Of a DNA stretch of 64,000 bases, positions 21,965-31,935 are shown piece by piece. The position numbers were made by a program, and so were the translations under genes. Source of the DNA: Larix kaempferi (Eukaryota; Streptophyta; Pinopsida; Pinales; Pinaceae); contig BSBM01000186.1 in the NCBI GenBank assembly GCA_027924585.1, positions 4,898,001-4,962,000 of the forward strand, given 5' to 3'. Under the pieces are notes generated by a model. It did not search any database and was not told the origin of the DNA. It saw only the letters and a list, made by a program, of their open reading frames with translations. Within the stretch, counting starts at the first letter, position 1; each line of letters begins with the position of its first letter.

Positions 21965-23803
21965 ATGACTAGGGATAAAAAGGGAACCTCATATGATGGT
22001 GAGGAGCATATAAAAATTATGAAAACAATATTTGAAGATATGACCAAGCAACTTAAGGAAGGATTCGAATTGTTTTCTATCGAACTTGTGGAAAAAATTA
22101 TTGATTTTAAGAAAACCAAGGGGCAAAATGCATCAGCTTGCTTGAAGGAGCAAAAGAAAGAGACATCACAAGATCATAAAGAAGATTCTATTGAAAATAC
22201 GGAAGATCGTTTCGAGACACCTTCTAGCTTAGACATGAACCAAAGAGCATCTACTAATGGATGCTTAAACTATGAAGGAGTACCTACTGAGGGGTGCTCA
22301 CACCTCTATGTTGGTGACATAGAGATCACTTTTGAAAGTGTTGCTGCAAGCCCAAGTTCCATTAAGCATGATAATGAAGACCTTGTAGCAGTTGAAGAAG
22401 AACCAAGATCAACTTCCCCATCACCACTTGAGCTTCATGAAGTTGGTCCAAGAAAAAATGAAGAAGATGAGGAGGTTCATTTGCAAGAGTGTCATTTTCT
22501 TGAAGGGTCATTAAAGATGAATGAAAATAAGATCCAAGAGTCCCTCAGCATTCTCCATGACACTCAAGCATTGGTGTCAAATTATTGTTGGAGATCTACT
22601 TCATTGGAGGAAACATCCTTCCTTGAAGACATGGAGAAGATTCAAAGAGCAATGTGCCACATCAAAGGTAATTTCATGTCTTTGCTTTTTGATAGAAACC
22701 ATTTGTTTGAGCTTAATGAATTGTTACATGATGCATACTTGAAGAATAATGAGGATATTCATAAGCTCACAATTCAAAATGAACAACTTCTTGAAAAGTT
22801 GCAAGATACTTGTTTTTCCTCCTATGTTTCAGATTGTCAAATGGTAGATTGTTTGGAGGATTCTCATGACATGGTGGATCATGCGAAATGTGAAAATTTG
22901 AATGTTCTTGATGTGTTTGAAGATGAACTTGAAGAGATCCAAACACTTGATGTGGTGGAAGAGGAATTTGAATTGCCTCTTGATGAAGGTTATGCAATTT
23001 TTAAAGAAGAGCATGATTCCTCTACATTGGAACCAATCTATGACAAAGGTTTCCCACTTTTGAAGGATTTTAATGATACTACCCACATGGATCCTTCCCA
23101 TGATGAAACTTCTACACTTTTTGATCATTTGGGTGAGTTAGTTCATTCTCTTACATCCTACAATTCCATGTTTTGCAGTATTAGTCTCAATGAAGTATGG
23201 GTGAAAGGGTTCTTTTGGATGGTGCCACATGAGGAGTATGGAACTCCTATATTTACCCTTTATGATGAAATGGTTGGAGCACACTCTTATTCACATTTGC
23301 AGGAACATTATTTGTCACTTTATGATGATGCAAATCTACATGGATGCACCTATGATATGCATTTGAGTTACCTGAAGACTCATGGTTTTTCTTGCTCAAC
23401 ACTTGATTCATTTGATGTTGGAGGAACTTCATCCAACACTTGGGAGAATAGATTTATGATTGGAGAACATTTGTGTTGGAAGCCACATACTTTGTTATAT
23501 TTTTATGATTCTCACATTCATGGATGTATGGGTGAGACTTCTTTGAGTCATTTGAAGTCTCCTTGTTTTATCTGCTCATTATTTGGTTCAGATTTTAATG
23601 GAGATTCTTCATTCACTTCTTGGATGAAAGAATGCATGGCTGAATATTTTGATGCATATCACATCCTTTTGGAGCAGCATTATAGGATATGGGATCCTCA
23701 CCTATGTCATTGGAGCAAATTTGATTGGTCACTTGAAGCTTGTAGCACTTGGAAAATGCTGGTCTACTTGCTTGGAGGTATAATCACTTTCGTGACTCTT
23801 TGA
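21965..23803 (+). CDS. Uncharacterised 612-aa protein of a non-autonomous LTR element
   Basis: This is the only long uninterrupted frame in a plausible coding context in the window. The start (MTRDKKGTSYDG) lies about 140 bases after the primer site and is the first long frame of the transcript. Residues 1-60 are charged and helical. About 60-200 are acidic and Ser/Pro/Glu-rich, and about 225-300 are coiled-coil-like (QNEQLLEKLQDTC). About 300-400 are very acidic with repeated short motifs (LDVVEEEFELPLDEGY). The C-terminal third is rich in His, Cys, Trp, Tyr and Phe and contains two related units of about 60 residues starting at LHGC (458) and IHGC (518), each with an LSxLK, FxCS and SxxSW-like series. 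There is no zinc knuckle, protease triad, YxDD or DDE motif. A divergent gag-like or regulatory protein is possible; I do not recognise the family. Confidence 0.7.
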   Translation: MTRDKKGTSYDGEEHIKIMKTIFEDMTKQLKEGFELFSIELVEKIIDFKKTKGQNASACLKEQKKETSQDHKEDSIENTEDRFETPSSLDMNQRASTNGCLNYEGVPTEGCSHLYVGDIEITFESVAASPSSIKHDNEDLVAVEEEPRSTSPSPLELHEVGPRKNEEDEEVHLQECHFLEGSLKMNENKIQESLSILHDTQALVSNYCWRSTSLEETSFLEDMEKIQRAMCHIKGNFMSLLFDRNHLFELNELLHDAYLKNNEDIHKLTIQNEQLLEKLQDTCFSSYVSDCQMVDCLEDSHDMVDHAKCENLNVLDVFEDELEEIQTLDVVEEEFELPLDEGYAIFKEEHDSSTLEPIYDKGFPLLKDFNDTTHMDPSHDETSTLFDHLGELVHSLTSYNSMFCSISLNEVWVKGFFWMVPHEEYGTPIFTLYDEMVGAHSYSHLQEHYLSLYDDANLHGCTYDMHLSYLKTHGFSCSTLDSFDVGGTSSNTWENRFMIGEHLCWKPHTLLYFYDSHIHGCMGETSLSHLKSPCFICSLFGSDFNGDSSFTSWMKECMAEYFDAYHILLEQHYRIWDPHLCHWSKFDWSLEACSTWKMLVYLLGGIITFVTL

Positions 23804-24232
23804 TGAAGCATATCCTTGATGTACATTTTCATTATGTTGTTATGTACTTTGATGATATATATTTGGTACTCATGATTTTTGGAAGAATGCATACAAGAAA
23901 ATGGTATCCAGGGATCCTCTTATCTAATGGTGTGGGTTGGAGAGCACTCTTAGTTGTTGGGGTGCAATACAAGCAATGGGACCCTGGAATAATTTTTATC
24001 TCATTGGTTTCATATTTTTTGGGGAAGCAAGAAGTATGGGAGATGGATTCCCCACTTAATAAAGTGATTTTAATCAGAGTAGTGCAGCAGCAAGCATGGT
24101 GGTTCCTCTCTAAAATCTTCATGGAAACTCAAAGACTCAAGGTTGGGCAATTCAATGGCAACTTCAAAGAATTATACAGAAAGCAGGTTCTTCAACACCC
24201 ACGTTTAAAATTGCTTGAGGACAAGCAATATT
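23804..24232 (+). other. Non-coding tail between ORF and 3' LTR
   Basis: A frame opens at 23749, overlaps the end of the 612-codon ORF and runs into the LTR (to 24363). Its composition is not clearly protein-like, though the part just before the LTR (KLLEDKQYWEGR) recalls the last residues of some Ty3 polyproteins. It may be the only relic of a lost pol. Confidence 0.35.
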
Positions 24233-24246
24233 GGGAAGGGAGGATT
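24233..24246 (+). promoter_or_regulatory. Polypurine tract of the 612-aa-ORF element
   Basis: GGGAAGGGAGGATT directly precedes TGTCATG at 24247. The last five bases happen to match the target duplication. Confidence 0.75.
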
Positions 24247-26272
24247 TGTCATGTCCCAAATTTGGTATTGGGTCACAATGGCCTAATCACATTGGCCCTA
24301 TTCATTAGAGTTTATCAAATTGATGCTAAAGGTCAAATAATTGCCAAGGAGGAAAATTACTAGTTTCCTAGGTTTGGGGTGGAAGCTTTGGGATTTGGAA
24401 TAATGGGGATAATAAATGATATTTGAACATTAGAATGGAATAAATATTTAATAAAGGAGCTAAATAAATATATACAAGTGAAAATCAAAGTGGCATTTCA
24501 TCATGAAGACACATGGAGGAAGTGGGACCCACATATGGCTAGATTTCCCCAATACACTTGGCATCATTCTCTCACCAATTCGAATTCAAGGTGAATGGTA
24601 ACATACTTGGGGGATTCCAAAAGGTATTATTCATGGCATGAATCATCCAAGGTCGAAATATAGAGGAAGAGTAACTCGCATGGAAGAGGAAGAGGCAATT
24701 TGGAGCTAGTGAGACACTTGGGCTAGATTCCCTAGCTCTATGACAACAATGATGAAGATGCTATGACACCTATGACACAAATCAGACCTGAAGGCTGACA
24801 TATGACATATATGACTTGTCAGGGATAAAAATAGACTCCAAGAGGGTGCTCAAGGGTGTTAGGGCAGCTAAGATGCTTCCACATGTGATTTGGTGGAAGT
24901 GGGAGACTAGGAATTGTTGTACAAGTGGCGTTCTTTGGAATCTCTTCCCAACTTGAGTTGGCATGAGTCTCTTGGAAGGAATTTGACCCATGGAGGACAT
25001 TAGAACTTTATAAATGTCAATAAAAAATAATGAAACCAGCTTTTGATCATTTGTAGAATTTGCAATTGCATTTGTGTAAAGAGAGAGCTAGTGGATGACT
25101 AGTTTCTTGCCTTAGCCAATTTCGAGGGTGAAAGATTCCCATCCAAGTTGGTAATTGGAAAGGCCATTCAGACCTTTCATTTGGAGCTTTAATGGAGTCT
25201 TTATTTGTAGGTGTAATCTACAGTGCAGCTCATGGTTTCTTCTATTGCAGCACATTCTCTCAACCATTTCCAGTTTTGATGACATATTCTTGATCCTTGA
25301 GGGAGGGCGTTTTTGGTGAGCTATTGTACTCTTTGGGGAAGATTTTAATGCCCCATTTATTTTGTAATATGAATTAAATACTATATTCTTAATCTCCAAA
25401 AATTTTCAGGTCAAAATTCCAATTAGAAATTTATAAATCTCATTTTTAATGGAAGAACAATGCCATTTCCCCACTACCTTGTTGTGAGCCAATGTATTGA
25501 TGATGATTTCGAATGAATGGATGATTCTATGATATATTTGCGATCAATATAATTCCATGGATGTCTTATACAAGTTTCATGTACTGTACTTGAGCATTCA
25601 AAACAGTTTTACTCAGTTTAGTTGTATTGGGAGGTGAAATAGTGCCATTTCCCCAAGGGTCGAATTGGGGATTTTTGCAGTTGAATGGGAGAGGGTGAGA
25701 ATAGTTATAATAATCCATTAATGGTGCATATGAGACTTTAATAAAATACTTAATGCTTTACATACCTCTTTTCATAAATTTGAGTGGGTTTGGAGGCATT
25801 TGGGATGCCATTTTCAGTACTTACCCCAGGGGGATTTGAACCCCAAATTACTAGTAAAATTGCATAATTGGTCCAGAATCTTAAGAGAGTTTGCAGAGGT
25901 ATTTTGGTGGACATATTTCATCCATAAACATAATATTCAAGTTCTAATATCATTCATACACCTTCCTTGAATATTTGAAGGCATTTGGAGTCAATTTGAG
26001 ACCTAGAGACCAATACTAGTCAAAGGAAAATCACTAGTAAAGTTACCTACATTGATTAGAATTGAAAGAGGATTTGAAGAAGTATTTTAAAGGTCCAAAG
26101 GCATCCCTGAAACACATATTTATGTTCTAATATCATTCATATACCTTCTTAGAATATTTGGGATCATTTGGGGCAAATTTGGGACCTAGAGATCAAAACT
26201 AGTCGAAGGTCGAACTAGGGAAAAAAGTGGAAAATTGCAATTTTAATAAAATTCCTAATAAGGGACATTACA
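24247..26272 (+). repeat. 3' LTR of the 612-aa-ORF element
   Basis: 2026 bp, the same termini and length as the 5' LTR at 19786-21811. Confidence 0.9.
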
Positions 26273-26277
26273 GGATT
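26273..26277. repeat. Target-site duplication GGATT (right)
   Basis: Perfect copy of 19781-19785. After it the copia leader resumes. Confidence 0.85.
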
Positions 26278-26383
26278 TATAGCGAAAGTCCCACAATGAC
26301 TAGTTTTTACTATACCAAGCCCTATCTTCCAATTTGTCTCAAGTCCAACCAGTGTCATAAATGCCATACAATGCCTTCCTTCA

Positions 26384-26400
26384 GGATAGCTCTGATACCA
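26384..26400 (-). promoter_or_regulatory. Primer-binding site of the truncated copia element
   Basis: On the minus strand TGGTATCAGAGCTATCC, the initiator-Met tRNA site. It shows that the DNA to the right is the 5' LTR and ties 26278-26400 to the gag at 18801. Confidence 0.85.
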
Positions 26401-26981
26401 TTCTATTTTTTCATCATTTAATTCAATATGATCTAGGATCTTAACTAAGAGAACAACATGTACATCATATCAAACACAAGAGACAAGAGACACAAAACAT
26501 TTCACTGCGGAAAACCATAGAGTTGAAAAACCTCGCAACTTCCTCAGAGATAGAATAAGCACCAATACAAAGATCACAAAGATGAAACCCCAAAAGATAT
26601 ATGTCTCCAGCAGCTACTCCTCCTCCACTTGTGCACACTCCTCTCTCTCAACTATGCAAGTTGGATGTGTGAGTGAATGAGCAAATAGAGTGGTGCAACC
26701 ACTCTCTTTATACTTTAACTTGACCTACCTTTTACCCTAACTGGGCCGACTCCTTAAGGGAGTCTAATAACCCTTCCACTTAACTCATATAGGGCCGACC
26801 CCTCTAAGGTGGTCTAATAACCCATCAAATATAAGTTACGACACTTACAGTATAACTTGCGACACCTGCAAATACAAATGACGACACTTCCGATCGGAGG
26901 AATAATACATCTCCGTCGAGGATACAATAAAGTACAAATGTAATACACACAATATACAAGTGAATATCTTGCAAAGTTACA
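26401..26981 (-). repeat. 5' LTR of the truncated copia element (single copy)
   Basis: About 580 bp between the primer site and the start of unrelated protease-coding DNA near 26990. Ends are inferred: a TGTAACTTTGC start on the minus strand fits the TG rule, but the other end is not a clear CA and there is no partner LTR to compare with. Confidence 0.5.
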
Positions 26982-26989
26982 AATACATC

Positions 26990-29880
26990 AACATTATTTA
27001 CAAGGATCTGACACTTGGGTTTAGCTTCAAAAGACATGGGACAAGACATTAATCTACCATTTACTGTACATTTAAACAACATTTTACTATTATCAAAAGA
27101 AACAGGATTGACTCTGGTTAAAAATTCTAATCCTAGAATGCAATCTTCTTTTATATTGTCTAACCTATATAAGGACATAACTTCTTGCAAAACTTCATTT
27201 TTTATTGGTAAGTCTGGAACTCTTCCAAGCTGCTATACAGGAGTTCCTTCAATTGATACGTCATGATCAAAATTATTTTCCCAATAAAATGATTGCATGG
27301 AGCCTCCTTTCGCTAAGTTCATCCGGCATCCTGAATCTATCATACAGTCTAGATGATATTGCTTGAACTCTGGAGGGAAGAACTAGAATTTTATATACAA
27401 TTTAGGACTAGTAAATAATCCCAGAGGTTCTATATTTGAAGTAGGAAATAGAGTATGTCCTTTTTCTTCTTTTGATGAGCTTTCTTCTTCACTAATATGA
27501 GGTGTGCTTCTAGATATGGGGCTCTTGAGAGCTTATTCATAGGATTCACACATATCTTCTTCTGAGGACTAATCTTGCTCTCTTATTGTCACTTCTATCA
27601 TTCCTTTTAGCTCTATTATTTCCCTGACTATATTTTTTAAAGAGTTTTTTTTTTCTTTGATTTGCAATATGAGCATATTTTATGTCTTTCCTGAATTTTT
27701 GTCTATCTACATGGAGATCAGGATAATATTTATACAACTATAATGGGTTATAGAATGTTGGATTCATGCTGATACTAGGAGAGGAAGATTCATATTTGTA
27801 TGGTTGCTTCTCTTTAGCTTTTAGTTGTGCTAAAAGATTACTCTTTTCATATTTTAGTTCTTTCCTTAGAACATACTGATATGCAGGGGTTCTAGGCAAT
27901 ATTTCATCAATTTCAACAATCCTGATCTGAGGAGAATCCTTTGATGTGGAAAAAATATAGAAACAGAATTATGGAGGACCCTCACATCCCCCTAAATTTG
28001 CATCCTGATGATAATCAGAAGAGGAGTCATAGGATTCTATAGGATCAAATTTATTGAAGGTGGGATCCAATTCATCTAAGTCAAAGGATCCTTCATCTGG
28101 GAGAAAACTATTTCTCCTTTAGGACATTAGTATGCATCACAATAGTCAAGATCCCACCAAGCAAGATCTAATTCATCAAAAAACATTATTGCAAGACGAG
28201 GCTTAGATTTCCTCTTACGGAACTTATTTGCCTAATGTCCTTTCTTTCCACAAATAAAACATTTCTCTTTATCAGAATGGCTAGAGCGTTTCTTGATGAA
28301 TGCCTTTCCTTTATCGAGACTCTTCTTCTTCTTATATATAAGCTTTATCTGGATTATATCTGTGGGTACTGGTGTAGAAGGGTTTTCCCTTCTTTTTCTT
28401 GCAACTGGAAAATTCTTTACCGAAGTGTCCTATGTTGTGAGCTCACAACCCCAATCTGGAATTGTTTCCACATATTTGCAAAAACTATGAGAGTACATGG
28501 ATGAATGCCTTTTAAAATCTATGGAAACTCACCTTTCTAAACAATGCTCTTTCCATGTTTCCATATTAATGAATCCATGTAGTTGGGCAAGAGAGAGACC
28601 TTGCAAAGGAATACTTTTATCTTTAAGGAATTGTTCCACTGCATATGGAACATGACTAGGGAAAATCCTGAGATAATGTTATAAATATGTCGACATGTGT
28701 CCATTTCCAAAAGAAATAAGAAAATTCTGCATATAACAAAAATATTGCTCACTTTTGCTATGATCACAAATTCTAGCAAACATAAACAAAGATGCAAGAT
28801 GTTCAAAATATTAAATTTCTCTTGGACCATAAAATTCTCTACCTAATGCTTTGATAATTTGGTCATTTGCATCTTGGGAAGCCAACATTTCATCTTTGGT
28901 TTCTTTAGGAATCCATCGCCACCATTCATAGGCCAAACTTGATAGGCCTGCTACTAACTGGATAGCTAGTTGTTGGGAAGTTATATTCCGATACTGAGTT
29001 CTTTTATAAATAACCCATTTGCTTAACAGCTAGATAGTTGTCTTAATCTCATCCCTCGATTGACATTGGATGTTCAAGACAACCTATTCAGGAATTTGGG
29101 AAATAAGGCTATTGATTTCAATGATGCCGAAATGGAATCTATGAGAAGGAGCAGAAGAGGCAGAGGCATCATGCATTACCTCATCAAAAGTAGGAGAAGG
29201 AGGTTATGTAAGTGGACTAGAATCTAGATGAGAAGAAGATCCATCCTGGAGTGGAGAATTTTCATTTTTGGAAATTTCATTGCAACAAGATATCGTTCAA
29301 GGAGATATTTTGGCATTTTCTTAAATTGAGAGACTAGATATTGTGTTTCATTGAATTCTTCTTCATTGTGTCCAAAGGTAAACTCTAGTCTAGTATGTTC
29401 TTCTTGAATACTCATCATACCAAATGAGTAACTTCTGGCATGTTTCTTATTCTCTTTATGACCTCTAGAAGCAATCTCTAGAGCATACTAACTAACAGAC
29501 TTAATCTTTTTCTCTAAGATTTGGGTTTTAATGAAGAGTTTTCCCAAAACATATAAGTGTTGTTCTAGCTTGTATGCAACGGTAAATATAGAATTCTTTA
29601 TTTCATCATAATCATGTAAGAAATGATCAATAAGATCCATCTTAGTTCTAAGCAAAGTGATTTGCTCATGTTCTTCATTGGCCTTTTGTTTTAAGAGGAG
29701 GATATCATGAGCCATATCATATAGATTCTGAGGTGTTAAGTGATGTTGCATATTGCCATAATTTGCTAGTTTGATTTCATTTGAGACATTTTTGGATATA
29801 CAAGAGGACCTATGAGTGCAGAGTTGAGAGTTGTGTAAGTATTTGAGCCGAGGTTTTTGCATCCTGTGTGCCTGCACTTA
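26990..29880 (-). mobile_element. Decayed retroelement with coat/gag, zinc knuckle and protease; possible endogenous caulimovirid
   Basis: In minus-strand order: a helical segment at 29877-29488, a coat/gag-like region at about 29400-28300 (QLVAGLSSLAYEWW), a zinc knuckle at 28262-28205 (CFICGKKGH, its last Cys replaced by Phe), then an acidic and basic linker, and a protease at 27370-26995 with MIDSGC and DCILGLEFL. Coat, knuckle and protease in that order, and a YW soon after the protease aspartate, recall the Caulimoviridae, whose old copies are common in plant genomes. A Ty3 gag-PR is the alternative. There are many stops and frameshifts. RT is absent, because the copia LTR starts where it should follow. 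Confidence 0.45.
26995..27370 (-). pseudogene. Aspartic protease remnant of the caulimovirid-like element
   Basis: An active-site-like CMIDSGC sits near 27340, and DCILGLEFL with VNPVSFDNSKMLF further on gives the flap and the second conserved strand. A frame change near 27190 separates the two halves. In a live pararetrovirus this enzyme matures the polyprotein; here it is dead. Confidence 0.55.
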
Positions 29881-30345
29881 TTGTGAGCTTGGATATGAAA
29901 AACTAATATCTCAAGTGTAACAAGAAGTAAGTGGTGTACGCTCTCCCTCTACGCTTAGTGCGATAAGCTGGGAACAAAAGCTTGTTGATCTTCTAGTGTG
30001 TCATCTGTGATGATATTCGCCATCTGAAGACAATCATACATAGTATATTGTGTCAAAACCCTCCATAGGCACCAAGAGCTAATAAGTTTCCATAGAAATC
30101 CTGGGAAAATTACCTTGAAGCCACTGGTTTATCCATTGGATTCTACCCATGTGTGACGCACTTAGAAAATGTGCTACTGTGAAAGGTTTGTGTGTTAAAT
30201 TCAGAGTCCAAAGTTTTTTTAGTGATTGAGTATTTGTTTTTTGATTGGGAGTTCTAAATCCGAGCCTATCCTTGGATTTGTGTTATCAGAGCTGATCCTT
30301 GGAGTTGTGGGAGTCTTTGTTCTATGATTGGTAGTTCTAAAGTCG
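29881..30345. other. Junction DNA, no gene seen
   Basis: It separates the caulimovirid-like remnant from the inverted chromovirus fragment. On the + strand TTATCAGAGC at about 30284 is a degraded initiator-Met primer site, so the end of some other retroelement or viral intergenic region may be buried here. Nothing else can be supported. Confidence 0.35.
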
Positions 30346-30760
30346 ATCACCAGAAATTCATAATGACCTTCATGAGTTAAGAATGTTTTTTTTTGGAATT
30401 CTTCATCCTTCATTCTAATCTGATGATACCAAGAGTGGAGATCCAACTTTGTGAAAAAAACTGCTCCCTGTAATTCATCAAACAATTTATCAATGACATG
30501 AATGGGAAACTTATCTTTAATGGTAATTTTGTTGAGCTCTCTATAATTTGGACACATACGCCATGATCCATCTGGCTTGTGTACCATTACCACTAGTGCA
30601 TATTAATAAATTTGGATAGGCCTAATTTTGCTAGCCTCTAACATTTCTTTGACCATATGCTCAATTCCACTCTTCTAGCCATAGAGGTATATGTAAGGTC
30701 TGATGTTAGGAAGAAGACTTCCTAAAATTAAGTGAATACCATTATCAAAATCTTGAGCAG
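30346..30760 (-). pseudogene. Chromovirus RT fragment (second copy)
   Basis: KPDGSWRMCPNYRELNKIT is followed by FDELQGAVFFTKLDLHSWYH and QIRMKDEEF. The YxDD segment would follow but the homology is lost at about 30345. Upstream (30600-30780) there are stops. Confidence 0.85.
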
Positions 30761-30782
30761 GTGGAAGACCATTCGGAATATC

Positions 30783-31340
30783 TTAAAATACCTTGGAATG
30801 CTTATTAATGACCCTTTGTAGATCTGGGGAAATAGGAGGATTAGATGTTTGAACATCTAATGAGCATAATTGAGCAATTACACCTTGATGTCCCTTTTTA
30901 ATCAATTTTCTCATACCATTGGAGCTTATCACCTTGCTTGGTTTCCATGTGATTCCATTTAACTCATATTCCTTTCCTTCCCATAAAAATTTCATGAAAA
31001 GATTCTGAAAATTAAAAGCCACGGTTCCCAATGATTGTAACCATTGAACTCCTAAGACAACATCTTCACCTCCCATTAGAATAACAATCATTGGACTATT
31101 CAATAGACATTCCCTCATAGTAATATTCATATTATGGAATTTCCCCAAGCAATTGATAGTTCCTCCATATGCAATCATTACTTGAAACTCTGGTGCTGGA
31201 TATACAAAGCAATTGAGAACTTTGACTAATTTACAGTGAATGAAATTATGAGTACTACCATAATCAATCGACATTGTTACCTTTTTCTTTTTGATATATC
31301 CTTCAATCTTGAGAGTTTGCAGAGTTCTAATTCCAGCCAA
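30783..31340 (-). pseudogene. Chromovirus protease (second copy)
   Basis: Open over about 185 codons, with SIDYGSTHNFIH near the N-terminus and VVLGVQWLQSLGTVAFNF in the middle. D-Y-G replaces the usual D-S/T-G, as in the copy at 1.14 kb. It is better preserved than the first copy. Confidence 0.8.
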
Positions 31341-31412
31341 TGCATGACCGGATATGGTGGGAGTAATCTCTTCAGAAGTAATATCTTCTATTTGTTCGTC
31401 TTGAGAAGGTTC

Positions 31413-31935
31413 TTATTCTTTTGATCCTTCCTCTTCACAATCTTTGTAGAATAATTTATTCCTACCACACTTATGTCCCTTACTATTCTTGCTGTCACAA
31501 TTAAAACATATACCTTTGTCTCTTCTTTCATCTAGTTGTTGAGATTTCAACCTTTGAGGTGTGTTAGAAGAAGGAACATAATTCTCTCTATATGTGCTAG
31601 AGGTGGTCCTTCTAGTAGTCATCGCCATAATTTTACTTTCAATTTTCCTTGTCAAACTAAAAGCATTATCCAATGATTTAGGTTCAAGGATATGTATATC
31701 ATGTTGAATATTATCCTTTAAAGTTCCCATAAAGAGATCCAACAAATTATCTTCTGAAATATTCTTCACTCTAATACTTAACTTATGAAAATGCTTGATG
31801 TGCTCTGTAACTGGACCTTTTTGTTTGAGATTTATCAACTGACTAAAGAGAGTGTTGCTATTAATATCGTCGTAATGTGTAATCAATTATTTCATGAACA
31901 TAGAACAAGAGATAATAGAGTCCATTTTATGGTCA
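31413..31935 (-). pseudogene. gag: Chromovirus gag C-terminal part (second copy)
   Basis: Open for 157 codons with LINLKQKGPVTEHIKHFHKL and the knuckle CFNCDSKNSKGHKC. The N-terminal half is missing because the outer Tat element begins at 31936. Confidence 0.85.

Larger units (their letters stand above)
19786..26272 (+). mobile_element. Non-autonomous LTR element with one 612-codon ORF of unknown family
   Basis: A 6487-bp element with two LTRs of identical length (2026 bp each), near-perfect inverted ends (TGTCATGTCCC ... GGGACATTACA), GGATT target duplications, an initiator-Met primer site right after the 5' LTR and a purine tract right before the 3' LTR. The interior is only 2435 bp and encodes no gag, protease, RT or integrase that I can recognise. 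It carries one uninterrupted ORF of 612 codons. Equal LTR lengths and an open frame among so many dead elements suggest it is the youngest insertion in its neighbourhood. Its enzymes must come from an unseen partner, probably a Ty3-type element. Confidence 0.88.
15825..26981 (-). mobile_element. Truncated copia element (minus), split by a later insertion
   Basis: In element order the pieces are a 5' LTR (about 26981-26401), primer site (26400-26384), leader (26383-26278, then 19780-18802), gag (18801-17890), a shortened middle, and RT/RNase H (17207-15825). The leader is interrupted by the complete element at 19786-26272. The protease/integrase zone is only about 0.7 kb, so most of it is deleted. 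RNase H is cut off at about 15825 and no 3' LTR is present. Confidence 0.8.
30346..31935 (-). mobile_element. Inverted second copy of the chromovirus family (gag, protease, RT)
   Basis: It is close in DNA and protein to 1-1913 but on the opposite strand. RT runs further here (FTKLDLHSWYHQIRM, THEGHYEFLV) before homology ends at about 30345. At the other end the gag is cut at 31935 by the LTR of the outer Tat element. The two copies together define the family; neither is complete. Confidence 0.85.

Noticed and set aside
23749-24363. 204-codon frame overlapping the 612-codon ORF and entering the 3' LTR
   Set aside because: It starts inside the larger ORF and ends in the LTR, and its composition is not protein-like. 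Only a short relic of a pol end is possible.
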